A DNA stretch of 64,000 nucleotides from Boswellia sacra (taxonomy: Eukaryota > Streptophyta > Magnoliopsida > Sapindales > Burseraceae), in contig SNVD02008762.1 in NCBI GenBank assembly GCA_013180625.2, positions 248,001 through 312,000 on the forward strand, given 5' to 3'. Each line of letters opens with the position of its first letter. The stretch's first letter is position 1. The notes below the pieces were generated by a model. It saw only the letters and a program-made list of their open reading frames with translations, did not search any database and was not told the DNA's origin. The translations under genes were made by a program, and so were the position numbers. Positions 32,170-42,616 of this stretch are shown piece by piece.

Positions 32170-32465
32170 GGGGAGGAGTTGAATTGCTATGGTGGGCTCT
32201 ATTTCCACAAGCATCCTCAACTTAGAATAAAGGTGGTAGATGGAATTAGCTTTGCACAACTCAGTTGTGCAAATAGCATCCCCAAAGAAACAACCGAAAT
32301 GCTCCATAGAGGAAAGCTCACTAAGGTTGCATACTCTGTTGTCCTTGCTTTGTGCCAAAGTAGTGTCCACGTACTTAGCATTCAAAGAAAGGAGCCTCTG
32401 GGATACACAGAAGCAAGGGGAGTAGTGGTGACAATAGATACTTTTGATTGTCTTAATACTTTTAG
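32170..32465 (+). pseudogene. captured exon of a CER1-like (aldehyde decarbonylase, wax synthesis) gene
   Basis: After a ttttcag acceptor (to 32169) the frame reads GEELNCYGGLYFHKHPQLRI, then KVVDGISFAQL, NSIPKETTEMLHRGKLTKVA and YSVVLALCQ. CER1 and CER3 C-terminal domains have the same order (GEELN-NG--YI-K-PKL, VVDGSSL, NSIPKGTT, LLRGNLTKVA, ALC). CER1 works in the ER on very-long-chain alkane formation. Only this part of the C-terminal domain is present; the N-terminal His-rich hydroxylase domain is missing, so the fragment is not functional by itself. Confidence 0.82.
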
Positions 32466-34865
32466 AAAATGTTATTGTAAGTTACTACGATATTTCATAT
32501 TCAATGTTGATGTACATTTTTTTAAGCATACTTCTTTTCATAATTAAGATATGTTTTATTATTAAATGATATATTATGATAATATATGATCTATTATAGT
32601 ATTATTAAAAAAATCTTGTTTACAAAAATATAAAATATATATAATTTTTTTTATTTTTCCTAAAACTATACTTGGCGGCTACAAACCCACGAGTATTACA
32701 TATATGTCTCAAATATATCTTCAAAATCTAAATTCTAAAGCACAAATACTCGAGGCTTTTTTTGTGACAAATATGTTGCAGTCCTATATTTGTGGGTTTG
32801 ACCAACTCACAACTATAGAATATTTGTCTGTGCCAAACTTGTGAGCTAAGAAACCCACAATTATTACATACTTGAGGGGGATAAACACACAAGTATGAAG
32901 ATTTTTCTAGTAGTGGTGAATTTGTTGTGATATGGCTTGAATAACATTGCCAATGAAACGATGTGTGTATATAAATAATGAAGTATATGCCAAACATTCT
33001 AGGATACTAATTCCTCATGTGAGATGGCATAACAAATGAATGTCTATGAAATACCATGTGTATTAGAGTTCCATGAATATGTATGAGTGGAAAATGAATG
33101 ACATCAGTTATACATGGACATGGTTGTGCAACGGTATGATTGAAATATATCGAAGAGTAATGAAACGGTTGGCACGAATAAAGAAGTCAATGGGTATCTA
33201 TGTGTGAAGAAATGATATCAATGTGTGGATTGTGCACATCTATAAGTGTATATGAGATATGTAGTCTTATTGTATTTATGAATGTATATGTGATTAATGA
33301 GAAGCCTACGTAGAACCTCAATTATGATAGTGAACTGCAATATTCTGATGTGTGAAAGCATGCATCACTGTGTGATGTGTTATGAATTTGAAATTACATG
33401 CTAAGCCCATGAGAATATATTGAATGTCGAATGTGAAATGTGATACAGTTTAATGCTAGCATTATGATGAATGAATTGTGATAAGTTGTGATTGGGTTAG
33501 AAGCTTGACATAGAGCTTCATTTATGTGACTGAAATGTGAAATGTGATATGTGAGTGAAAGCTTAATATAGAGCTTCACTTATGGGACTGAATGTAAAAA
33601 CTGATATGTGAGTGGCATGCCACAACTTAGGATACTTAGCTCTCATAACTTGAGGGGAGGTCTGGACCATTTGTTTTCCTACATGGGATTCGGTAGCATG
33701 GGCCCAGTATCACCTAGATTGTCATACTAGCCTTGAGTTATCTCAATTGTAGGCATCTCTGTGTATATGTACTGTTCCGTGTGGCAGGATAGAGTCCAGC
33801 AGGACTATGTCGCTGTCACCCTCGAGTGATGGCAGATTCGTGCAATGTGAGAAATACTCACTACGACGATGCCTTGCCTACGGATGCCGCCGATGGGTGG
33901 CTATGTGATATGGGCCCATATATGTGATTTGACTGTGATATGATAAGTCCTACCTCGATTACAAAGCACTGTTCCTAAGTATCTGTGACTGTACTATGGA
34001 AGCTTCCAAAATTATGTGAAATGGATATCTATATGAACAATGTAGCTAGCTTGTGGAAACTCATGTGTGAATGATTTATGTGTTTATAGAAGCACATGAG
34101 GATGTGATAGACTTATGGAAGTTTATTTGTAAATGAGACATATGTATACAAATGGGTGTTTGTATAGATATATGTGATGGGCTTTGACGTGGAAAAGCCA
34201 TGTTTGATTACCCATAGATAGGTATTTATAGAATTAGAAATGTGACTGGATAAGTGAGTAATTGGTCTAGGAAATTTGCCAATGATGTAAGGTTGGCGCA
34301 GGAGCACATCTTTAACCAACCTAAAGAGGTATGCGCAAAGAATTGGCACCGCTGCGCCATACCTTTCGCACTGGAGCACCATTTGCACCGACTCAAGTAA
34401 GAGAGAACAGAGAGTTGGCGCAGGTGAGCCTCTTCCTTGGCATCGGAGCGCGAAACTGAAATTTGTAACAAATTGAAAATCAAAAACTTGGCGTCGTCGC
34501 GCCAGTTCCCTCACGCAAGGGCACGATCCTTGAACAGTGAAATCAGTTTTTTGACTTTCTTAGCAAGGCATTGGTGGCTTGTATACCAAGAAATGAATAG
34601 TAATCGGTGATTTATGGAATAAGTATTGAATAGTAGTCATATTTTGAAATGGTTATTGCCATTAATTGTTTTATTTTGAGTGTTAACGTCAATTTTCATA
34701 ATTCTAGCTGCTTACTGAGTTTCATACTCACTAGTTTGTTATGTACCTCAGGTAATCGATCAGTTAAAGATTATGGGAGGATTTTGGCATAGCGACGACT
34801 GTGTTCTCTTGGCAAACTCTTATGCACTGCAGTATTACTATATTGGGTGCGGGGTGTGACATATT

Positions 34866-35395
34866 GTCTTGGATCTAGCTCAGTAATTGAAGCTCCATTA
34901 ACTGTAGATTGGACGGAATTCCATGTAGAAAGATTTGAAATATTGACTTCTAAATGGTTTTGGACCATGGTAGTGTGTATAAAAAATCCGGGTTCTAATC
35001 GTTCCGGAAGAGAAACAGAGCAACTAGTGAGCATGAGAACAACTGAAGCAATGGTTTGCAAGCTTCATTGTCCTAAACACATAGTAATCCGATATGCTTA
35101 CATCTCAGCATTTCATCACTTGAACCGACCATTATCGTGGGATCAATATTATTAAAAGCTGTCCCTTCTTTCCAAATTCACCATACCTGAAAAGAAAAGA
35201 AAAAAAAAGTGCCCATAAATACTTCAATTTTATCAATTTCATTGATAGTGTTGGTCTGGTAATTAAGTGGTGTCCAGGAGGAAAAAAATGATCAAGATTT
35301 TACGAAGGCTTTTACAATATTACTTACATAACTTAGAAGGCCCTCTGCCTCTTCTTCAATCACAATGGTTTGCTAATAATAAGTTCGTTGAACCT
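34866..35395 (-). pseudogene. decayed second CRK copy, last two exons
   Basis: 34866-35188 aligns with exon 7 of the intact CRK: PGFFIHTTMVQNHLEVNISN, then VQSTVNGASITELDPR; the stop codon position is taken by the solo LTR insertion. Upstream frames are broken. About 35328-35395 aligns with exon 6 (the gcagagggcc-ttct-agttatgtaa region), shortened by a deletion. The kinase core exons and extracellular exon are gone. Same strand as the intact gene 16 kb away, so a former tandem array. Confidence 0.82.
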
Positions 35396-36846
35396 ATACT
35401 TATAATCTAAAATTACTATATTTTCCAGGATTTGCTTGAGACTTGCCCCTGCAAATACTTGATACAATTCATAGTGATCACCTGGATATTAATTTGCACC
35501 TTTGTATGTACAATATAATTCAGAAAATTGTAAACATACATATATTTTCCAAGATTGGCTTAAAGGCCATGCCATATAACAATTCAAATTGTCCTCCATA
35601 TTTGCACCTCAAGCCAGATGACACAGAAAGAGAGATGTAAAGAGCGAGTCACACAACAAGGTAAGGAAAGATGATCGAGGGCAATATATATTAAGTTTAC
35701 TATGCGAAAGAAAACAGCATTACATTTGTGGCTTCCCAGGGTTTAAGGAACAAGAAAATGACTAGCCGTGAAGTGTTTCGTCCAACCAAAACAAATAAAA
35801 ATTATTAATTAAATTGTAATTACAAATGAAGACGACACATTAATTAATTTCATTTATAAATATAAATAGTTCAATTTGGTTAGTGGTTTTAGAAGATTCA
35901 TAGTTTTAATAATTGTAAATACATTAGCCAGATGTTACTTATGTTATAAGAACAAAGGTGATAACTTGAGCTCGAAAAGTGAGAAAATTCAATATCTATT
36001 AGTTTATGAAATGATAACTGCTAAATTTTACCTCATGCCTTCGTGAAGAGTGAAAAAATGAGTCTATAAAATTTATTCATTTTTTCTAATTTTTATATGA
36101 GTCAATAAATGCATTTTTATGATTAGATTTTTTTTCAAATCATTTATTAAAAACAAAATGAAAATATTTAATAGAATCTATTAATATACACGGAGTATTA
36201 TGTTTTTTTACAGCTTACTTAAAAGAGTAAAAAAAATTATACAATAATAATAATATATCTACAATTTATTTACGATGAACTCTCTGTAAGTTAACAAAAT
36301 CTTATTGAAAATCTAATTATCATATCATACCTTATAACTTCTCTTGTTGTTTTTGTTTTTTTACTTTTTTAATAAATTATATTAAATGAATCTTTTGATA
36401 CATATTCTTAATATAAATTTCTAACATTTGATCTCACTAAATCTAAGATTTGAAATTTAAAATAAAAAATTATTATTTGAAATTTAAAATAAAAAATTAT
36501 TATTTAATATTACAAATTCATCAACTATTTTAACTATGGATTATTTAGATTAAGAATTAGAATTTTGTGTAAAAGAATTTGTGAGAAATCTTATTTAAAA
36601 AAGAAAACACAAGATTAAATTGAAGTTATCCAAAATCCATATGAAAACCGTTGCGAACCGGTCTGTCACCAAAGAAAGAAAGTATCGGGTAAACGGATCC
36701 ATCTAAGCGGGTTTGAGACAACCCACCTCTTTCTCTAAATTCTCCACTCACAGCCTCCACTCCGGCAATGGATAGATAGAAGAACAAGAAGAAGACTTTG
36801 AGTTCCAGTGACGCCGTCATAACAGAAGAACAGAGACTCCGTTAAA
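35396..36846. other. intergenic, AT-rich
   Basis: No gene recognised. 35720-35830 resembles 23840-23960. A 26-base direct repeat (tttgaaatttaaaataaaaaattatt) lies at about 36449-36502. The last 200 bases are richer in GC and form the probable promoter and 5' leader of the TPR gene that starts at 36847. Confidence 0.45.
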
Positions 36847-39384
36847 ATGGTGGAAGCAACATCCCTCTTCTTTTTCGCTCGCCGCTCGCTCTTACGATCA
36901 AACGCTAACCCCTTTTCGCCACGTGGATCACCTCCACACGGCCGCGTCACCGTCACCAAAGCGGAGTTGAAGGAGATTAGGGTGTGCACGAACCGTACTT
37001 GCCGCAAACAGGGCTCAATGCAGACATTGGAAACGATGGTGGGTTTGGCGCCGCCTCAAGTCGCAGTCAGCCCGTGTGGCTGCTTGGGGAAATGCGGCGC
37101 CGGGTCCAACTCGTGGCTCTGCCTGAAGGTGTCGTGGTCGGGCACTGCGGGACGGCTGCTAGAGCTTCTGAGGTTATGATGGAGTTGTGTGGAGTCGGTG
37201 GCTCGGCTGATAGTGGGAAGAGCTTGGAAGCGCTAACGTTGAGGAAGAGAGCTGAGGCTGAGAGCGAGACGAGTAATTTATCGGAGGCTGAACTGTTGCT
37301 CTCTCAGGTGACGAGCTTTATCACTCATTTTGCTTTTCTATATATACACACTAATTTTTCATGAGTTGGTGTATTTGTAGTTGTTAAATTTTAGAGTAAA
37401 TTTCATTCATTTTGAGGAGACATGTAGACTAGTGATTATGATATTCCTAAAACTATCCTAAATTTTGTGTAAGATTCATTAGAAACCTCCTTAAATTTTT
37501 CATAAAATTTGTTAGAAACATGTTAACTGAGTAGGGAAGAAGGATTCTAGAAGGGGTATTGCTGATGCCATGTTTCTTGATTGGTGCAGGCTATAAATTT
37601 AAAACCATTTGCTGGTATCCATGTTCTGTATAAAAACAGGTTTGTTTAATAGTATCTCTTTCTTGATAAGTATTTTGTTTGCTTCACTTTAGAGAAACCA
37701 TTTAAAAGTCAGCGTGTTTACTTCAGAGAAACCTTCTGAAAATGCTTGTGCATAATAGAGAATCTACACAAATAGATATGGGTTATTACACCAGTCACCA
37801 CTGTTGTACTTCTTAAATATATAGAGGGACGAATCCAGGTGGGGTCTTTTCTAGAATGTGTTAGTTTTCTTCCCAATGCAAGGCCAATGTATGGCTTCAC
37901 AGGTAGAAACTTAATTAAGAGAACCTTGACAACAAGAGAAAATTTTACAATTAAGAAATAGAGCACAATCTTCTCTGCAATAAATGTGTTTTGCTGTGAT
38001 AGCTTTATAAGACTTCTCTTCTATTCAGGTCTCCTGCTAGATTGGCAATGGCAAATTACTCTGGGGCTCTTGAAGATGTCAGCGAAGCTTTGAAATTAGC
38101 ACCCCGGTATACTGAGGTGAGACAACTTATATTTCATGCTGGATATAAGAATTGCACTCAAGTACCAAATATGTGAGATTCATAGCTATTGAACTTAGAT
38201 ATTTCCGAAATAAGAAGAATTCTATTGATTACAATAGGAACTATCTTTTACATAGCATTGGATCTTAGACTGAAACCTGGTTTTTGTCCATATGAAGACG
38301 TGGCTTAAAAGTGTTTGGCAACATAGTTAACATAGCTGATGGATAGTGCTCAATATAATAACGCCAACGGTTGGACTTGTAATTTTTTATTTATTTAAAA
38401 AAAAAGAATATTATAATTACGTTGTGTATGGGGCTTTTCATTTTGCAAATGATCTCTCTTTTCATCGTCATCATTGCTTTTTGAAGAACTTGATGAGATG
38501 GAGATCCAAGCATTGTATTTTATTTATATATTTATTCTATGAGAAAGGTGTAGCATTTAATAAATGAACTGGGAGAAGATGGAAGAATTTTGAGGCTCAT
38601 GTCTTTGGAGATCTTCTCTTGCATGTTACTTCAATAGGTTAATTTGCAATCAATCTCTCTGTTCTATTTTGCTCGCATGAATGACTTGGATATTTACCTG
38701 GTAAAATTAAAATTTGCTCAGCTTGGCTCAAGGTAAGACTATAATACTGAATTTATTTAAAAAATTAGTAATCGTGGTGTTTTCTTGTCTCCGTAATTGT
38801 CCTCTACTAGTAAACAAGGAAAAAAATAGACTTTTAAAAATCATCACTGTTTAAGGAGTGATCTTGGCAGCATCTTGAAGAAATCTTAGCAAAGCTAGTC
38901 CATAAGCAATTATTCTTTTTCATTATTTATTATATAATTAACTGTATAAATGTAAAACCAATTAGTCTTTTCATGAGTTTGTTGGTAGCGATAAGTGTTA
39001 GAGAGTATTTTCATAGATTTTTCTCATGTATGTATTTTTGTGCATGCCTATTTGTCTTCTCAGAGCCAAAAAAAAGGGTATTATTATTATTTGAATTATC
39101 TTTATCTCTCTTCTCTATGTGTTTCTGAGTTTTTTTATTACTTTACAAGCAGCTTTAATTTCTTCTACACATGAACCAAACAGTTTATGGTTGATTGCTA
39201 TCTGGACAATTTCATGCCAATTATTATAGTCCATCAAATGTTAAGTTTACCAGTTCCAACTTTGCAGGCTTACATTTGCCAAGGTGATATTTTTTTGGCT
39301 ATTGACCAATATGATGCAGCTGAGAAATCATATGCAACATGTCTACAAATAGATCCTTCCATTCGTCGATCCAAATCATTCAAG
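36847..39384 (+). CDS. TPR protein with N-terminal ferredoxin-like Cys motif, probably plastid targeted; frameshifted
   Basis: Four exons: 36847-37307, 37590-37639, 38029-38116, 39268-39384, with matching phases. Residues 1 to about 40 are Ser/Arg-rich and lack acids, like a transit peptide. Then VCTNRTCRKQGS and PCGCLGKCGAG (four or five Cys) fit a thioredoxin-like [2Fe-2S] ferredoxin fold. Exons 1-4 then give a TPR region (EALTLRKRAEAESE, NYSGALEDVSEALKLAP, AYICQGDIFLAIDQYDAAEK). Family members of this build exist in plants; function is not established here. One base is missing near 37111: the frame leaves GAGSN, and the expected LVALPEGVVVGHCGTAAR goes on in the next frame. No final exon is evident after 39384; reading through gives K-V-stop. 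It may be a recent pseudogene or hold an assembly error. Confidence 0.75.
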
Positions 39385-40658
39385 GTATGATTGAAATTTT
39401 GTAGTGGGCTATTATTGATCAGTTTATTTTCCACAATCAGCATTTAATTTATTGTGTACTTAAAAGCTAGTGTGGTAATTCAAGAAGTTCGTTGAACTAG
39501 AATTTGCAAACCCTCAAATCCTAACATAATGTCAACCTTTGGGCTTCAGCTAAAGGGACAGATGATCTGTTTGGAGTATGGAAGATCTTTAGTTGGAATC
39601 TTACCAATCAAAAAGAAACATAGATGAGCATCACTCGTGAAATCAGTTTATATAGTGCGCTCTTATTGAACCATTTTAGGAGTAAGCCTACTTAAGTTGC
39701 TATGCTGCCAATTGGAATATGTTACTACAATTGGAAATCATGATTGTAGGTAGTAGTTGACTTTGTTCTTGTTCTCTTTCTCCCATTATCTATGGACAGT
39801 CCATACAGTTAAATGTTATCATATTTTAGTCCCTATCTTTGTCTCTCTTTCTTCCCACAAAATTTCCTTTTTGAAGTAATATTTTCTTATGCTTTTTGTG
39901 CGGACTCGGATTATGAAGCTTCAAGGAAAACTCACTGCTGCAAATGCACCTTGAAATGTGGAATATGACTAAAGTCAAATTTGTTACAATAAAGATCAAT
40001 GTTTTCAGAACAAATATGTGATGTTTCTGTGGTTTCCAGGTCTGACTTCTCTTTAAACAATATTTTTCATCATTTTTCAGATAAATTTCTGTGCATCTGT
40101 AAGCTTGAGAGACCTTTGCAGTTCTTTCAGGAATATGTATAGTAATTGGTGATGAATTTTATTATCCAAATAAGAAGAAAGAAAGGAAAAGAAAAGAAAA
40201 ATAGTTTGTCATACCTAAAAATGTATTAGTGATGGAACCCATACAAGGCAAGTCACCAGTATACTGTATATTACGTGCTTTTGCACAAATCAATGCCTCA
40301 TTTGCATATAAAAGATGAAATGACACTTTATTGGGAGAGAATATTGGTCCCATACGTTATGCTCATAATTTCAGCTGTTCTTATGTAGTTATCCTGAAAT
40401 TTTATAATCCTTGAATCTCTTAAAGAATATATGATAGATTGTGATTTTGTAAATCAGTATCTTTTTCTTTGGCTGGAGCATGGATGTGTACATTAACTAG
40501 AAAGGATTTTGGTAGCAAAAGACTGTACTTCCTCATCGCTTTTGTCTTTGTTTGTATCAAGATACTGTTTTTTTTTTTTTTAAATTTATATACAGACATC
40601 ACCTTTTTTATTCTAGTATGATGGGTATCAAGGTAGTTGTTGTTTTTTACAGACGTCA
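39385..40658. other. intergenic or 3' part of the TPR gene, no feature recognised
   Basis: AT-rich with no ORF that resembles a family. A last TPR exon was looked for and not found. Confidence 0.4.
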
Positions 40659-41165
40659 TCATTCTGCTGTGATGTAAAACTTCTGACCATTTTCACGGTG
40701 ATCATCCACTCCACAAATGAACCAATATTGGCCAGCTTCTGATGAGACCTCTGAGATATTACCACTAGTAAACAGCCATTTATATGTGTCGGCATGCTGA
40801 GCAAGCTTGATATGTAGCTTCACTCACTTGCATTACATTGCAAGTACTACTCTGCTAGGCAAAAACTATTGGAGAACAATGATAAAAGAGTTCAGTAAGT
40901 CTTTTACTTGGAAAACAAATTTCCAAGTAAAATCTGCTTGCAGAATGAACTTTTGTGTAGATCTTGCAGAGTCACTCATGCATTATCTGGTTCGTAAATA
41001 TGTATTCACTTCAATTGTATTCTTACCAAAGACGACACTGATGTGAAATTGTTTGCCCTAAGGCCAGGAGAAATCGAAGTAACTCCAGCCATTGTTGTCT
41101 CCTACAAGACAGTTATCCGCTCTTGCTTGAAGATTTCAGGGGATGCTACAAAAGTATGATTACAT
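40659..41165 (-). pseudogene. phytocyanin (blue copper protein-like) relic 1
   Basis: Phytocyanins are secreted or GPI-anchored type-1 copper proteins. Exon 1 remnant at about 41040-41110 reads LVGDNNGWSYFDFSW and then a stop where the family has WASGKTF. Exon 2 at about 40659-40860 reads NVMQVSEATYQACS, then, after a frame change and an in-frame stop, GNISEVSSEAGQYWFICGVD, DHRENGQKFYIT and a stop. The late copper-site region CGVDDH is largely kept, but the His-containing HNV block reads CNV. Lies 1.4 kb from relic 2 on the same strand. Confidence 0.75.
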
Positions 41166-42084
41166 GGAAGCATTGGCAAGCTTTGGGAGAACTATTTTCT
41201 TAAAATGGAAAATTCGGAAAGTTATGGTATGAAATGGATTCCTTCAGAAAACTATCCAGCATATGAGTGAGGATGTTCACAGCATTCAGGTATTGTCCTT
41301 ATTATCAGCTCATGTATAAAAAATTGACGGTTCCATTATTATGCTGGGTAATGTGATTGATTGTAGCATCTTTGTAAAGAGATGAGAGAATGTAACGATT
41401 GTCATTGCATGCCATTTTGCATTGCTTAATAAAATTCAATTCACTCAAATCTTAAAGAACTAATCCAATGCATTACTGTGTATAGAAAGCAAATCCACAC
41501 AAAAGTAAAAACACTGTTGCACCAATTGTCAAGTTATGTATTTGATTTATTTAATTTACTTCCAGTGTTTTACTAATATGATCCCAGTCCAGACAAATAG
41601 AGCCTTACAAGTACAAATGAAATTTAATCGAGCTTCTTTTAAGCTTTAGTTATAAGTAAGTCAATTTGGTTAAGCCTAAAATCATTCAAAGATCAAAGAA
41701 TCGAAATATAAACTCTGGTGATTATTACATTGTTTATTGTAGGATGATGCCCGGTTCCTTTCTTATAATTTGTTTCTTGGCACGTTTTGGAGTACTATTA
41801 CCAATAAACCCAAATTGGAATTGAACTCAAATTCAGCTTCACTCTCTTCTGATCCCACGTTTTATGCTAAATTGGTTCATAAACACTTTAATATCTGCTG
41901 CTGAGAGTAAGAAGAATATCTACTTATAGTAGAAAATCTATTAATAAATCTCTATATATATATATATGTATATATATACACACATACACACACGTATGAA
42001 TAGATTTATTATTGAGATGGTCTATTTAATTCCATTATGACGATATTGAGGTGAATTTTTATTTAGCATGAAAGCACTACCCTT
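41166..42084. other. intergenic between two phytocyanin relics
   Basis: No gene. A TA/CA-type microsatellite at about 41951-41992. Confidence 0.5.
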
Positions 42085-42616
42085 CACCAATTATCTACTG
42101 ATCTTCCACAAAGCTAGGCAGTTTCTGACCACTGGGGCAGTGACTTCCACAAATGACAAAAAATAGGCCACGCTTCGATATGTGTCTGTGAGGCAAGAGT
42201 CATATGCAGTTTCGTTCACTTGCATTACATTGTGTGAACTGGGATCGTAGTTGAAAACTGTCAAGAGAGCAATAATAGTAATAATAATTAGAATGAACTT
42301 TTTTGTGGAGGTTAGACACTGCTCTTTTATGCATTGTGCATATTCTTCATTTCGTTTGTGCACGAAATCTAAACCTAAAGCAGCAGCATATGAAATAGTT
42401 ATTTAATTTATGTCAATTCTATACATACCAAGAATGCCGCCAACGAGAAATTGTTTTGCCTTGAGTCAGAGACCGGTGTAGTCGAAGTTATGCCAGCCAT
42501 CGCTGTCTCCAACAATATATATAGGTTGTGCCTCTTGCTTGAAGCATGTTGAGGGATGCAACAAGAGCAAGGTAAAGTACGATTATACTGAAGTACTCGG
42601 AACCTTTCGAAAACAT
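42085..42616 (-). pseudogene. phytocyanin (blue copper protein-like) relic 2
   Basis: The ATG at 42616 opens MFSKGSEYFSIIVLYLALVA, a signal peptide. Then GTTYI and, one base out of frame, VGDSDGWHNFDYTG and a stop, then KQFLVGG (exon 1, to about 42430). Exon 2 (about 42275-42085) reads VFNYDPSSHNVMQVNETAYD and SCLTDTYR; the C-terminal copper-site block appears in another frame as FVICGSHCPSGQKLPSF. About ten residues between are missing. Three lesions make it non-functional. Confidence 0.8.

Larger units (their letters stand above)
27407..32915. mobile_element. CACTA-type transposon carrying RABD- and CER1-like exons
   Basis: Begins CACTACTAGAA (27407), ends TTCTAGTAGTG (32915); TSD GTG at 27404-27406 and 32916-32918. 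Length 5509 bases. Ends contain repeated ATATTTGTGAG / CCCACAA(G/A)TA subterminal motifs. No transposase is recognisable. Cargo lies on the plus strand at 31453-32450. The rest (27600-31400) is AT-rich with UTR-like and intron-like sequence, a TA repeat at about 30517-30546 and a CT repeat at 31152-31173, and no further family that I recognise. Confidence 0.88.
25522..34860 (+). mobile_element. solo LTR of a gypsy-type (Tekay/Del-like) element, split by a CACTA element
   Basis: Starts TGTGACACTCC (25522) and ends GGGGTGTGACA (34860). Flanked by a perfect 5-base TSD, TATTG (25517-25521 and 34861-34865). Without the CACTA insert it is about 3.8 kb, including the 151-base duplication. No internal coding region, so it is a recombination product. 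The right part (32919-34860) is non-coding and has the low-complexity tgtgatatgtgag-type sequence usual in such LTRs. Lineage assignment is inferred from LTR length and terminal TGTGACA. Confidence 0.88.

Noticed and set aside
34113..34514. 133-codon minus frame
   Set aside because: It lies inside the solo LTR and has no family resemblance.
34771..35061. A 96-residue protein across the CRK relic and the LTR end
   Set aside because: Fusion made by the insertion; the C-terminal 31 residues are LTR sequence.
36735..37007. Minus-strand 90-codon frame
   Set aside because: Antisense to exon 1 of the TPR gene.
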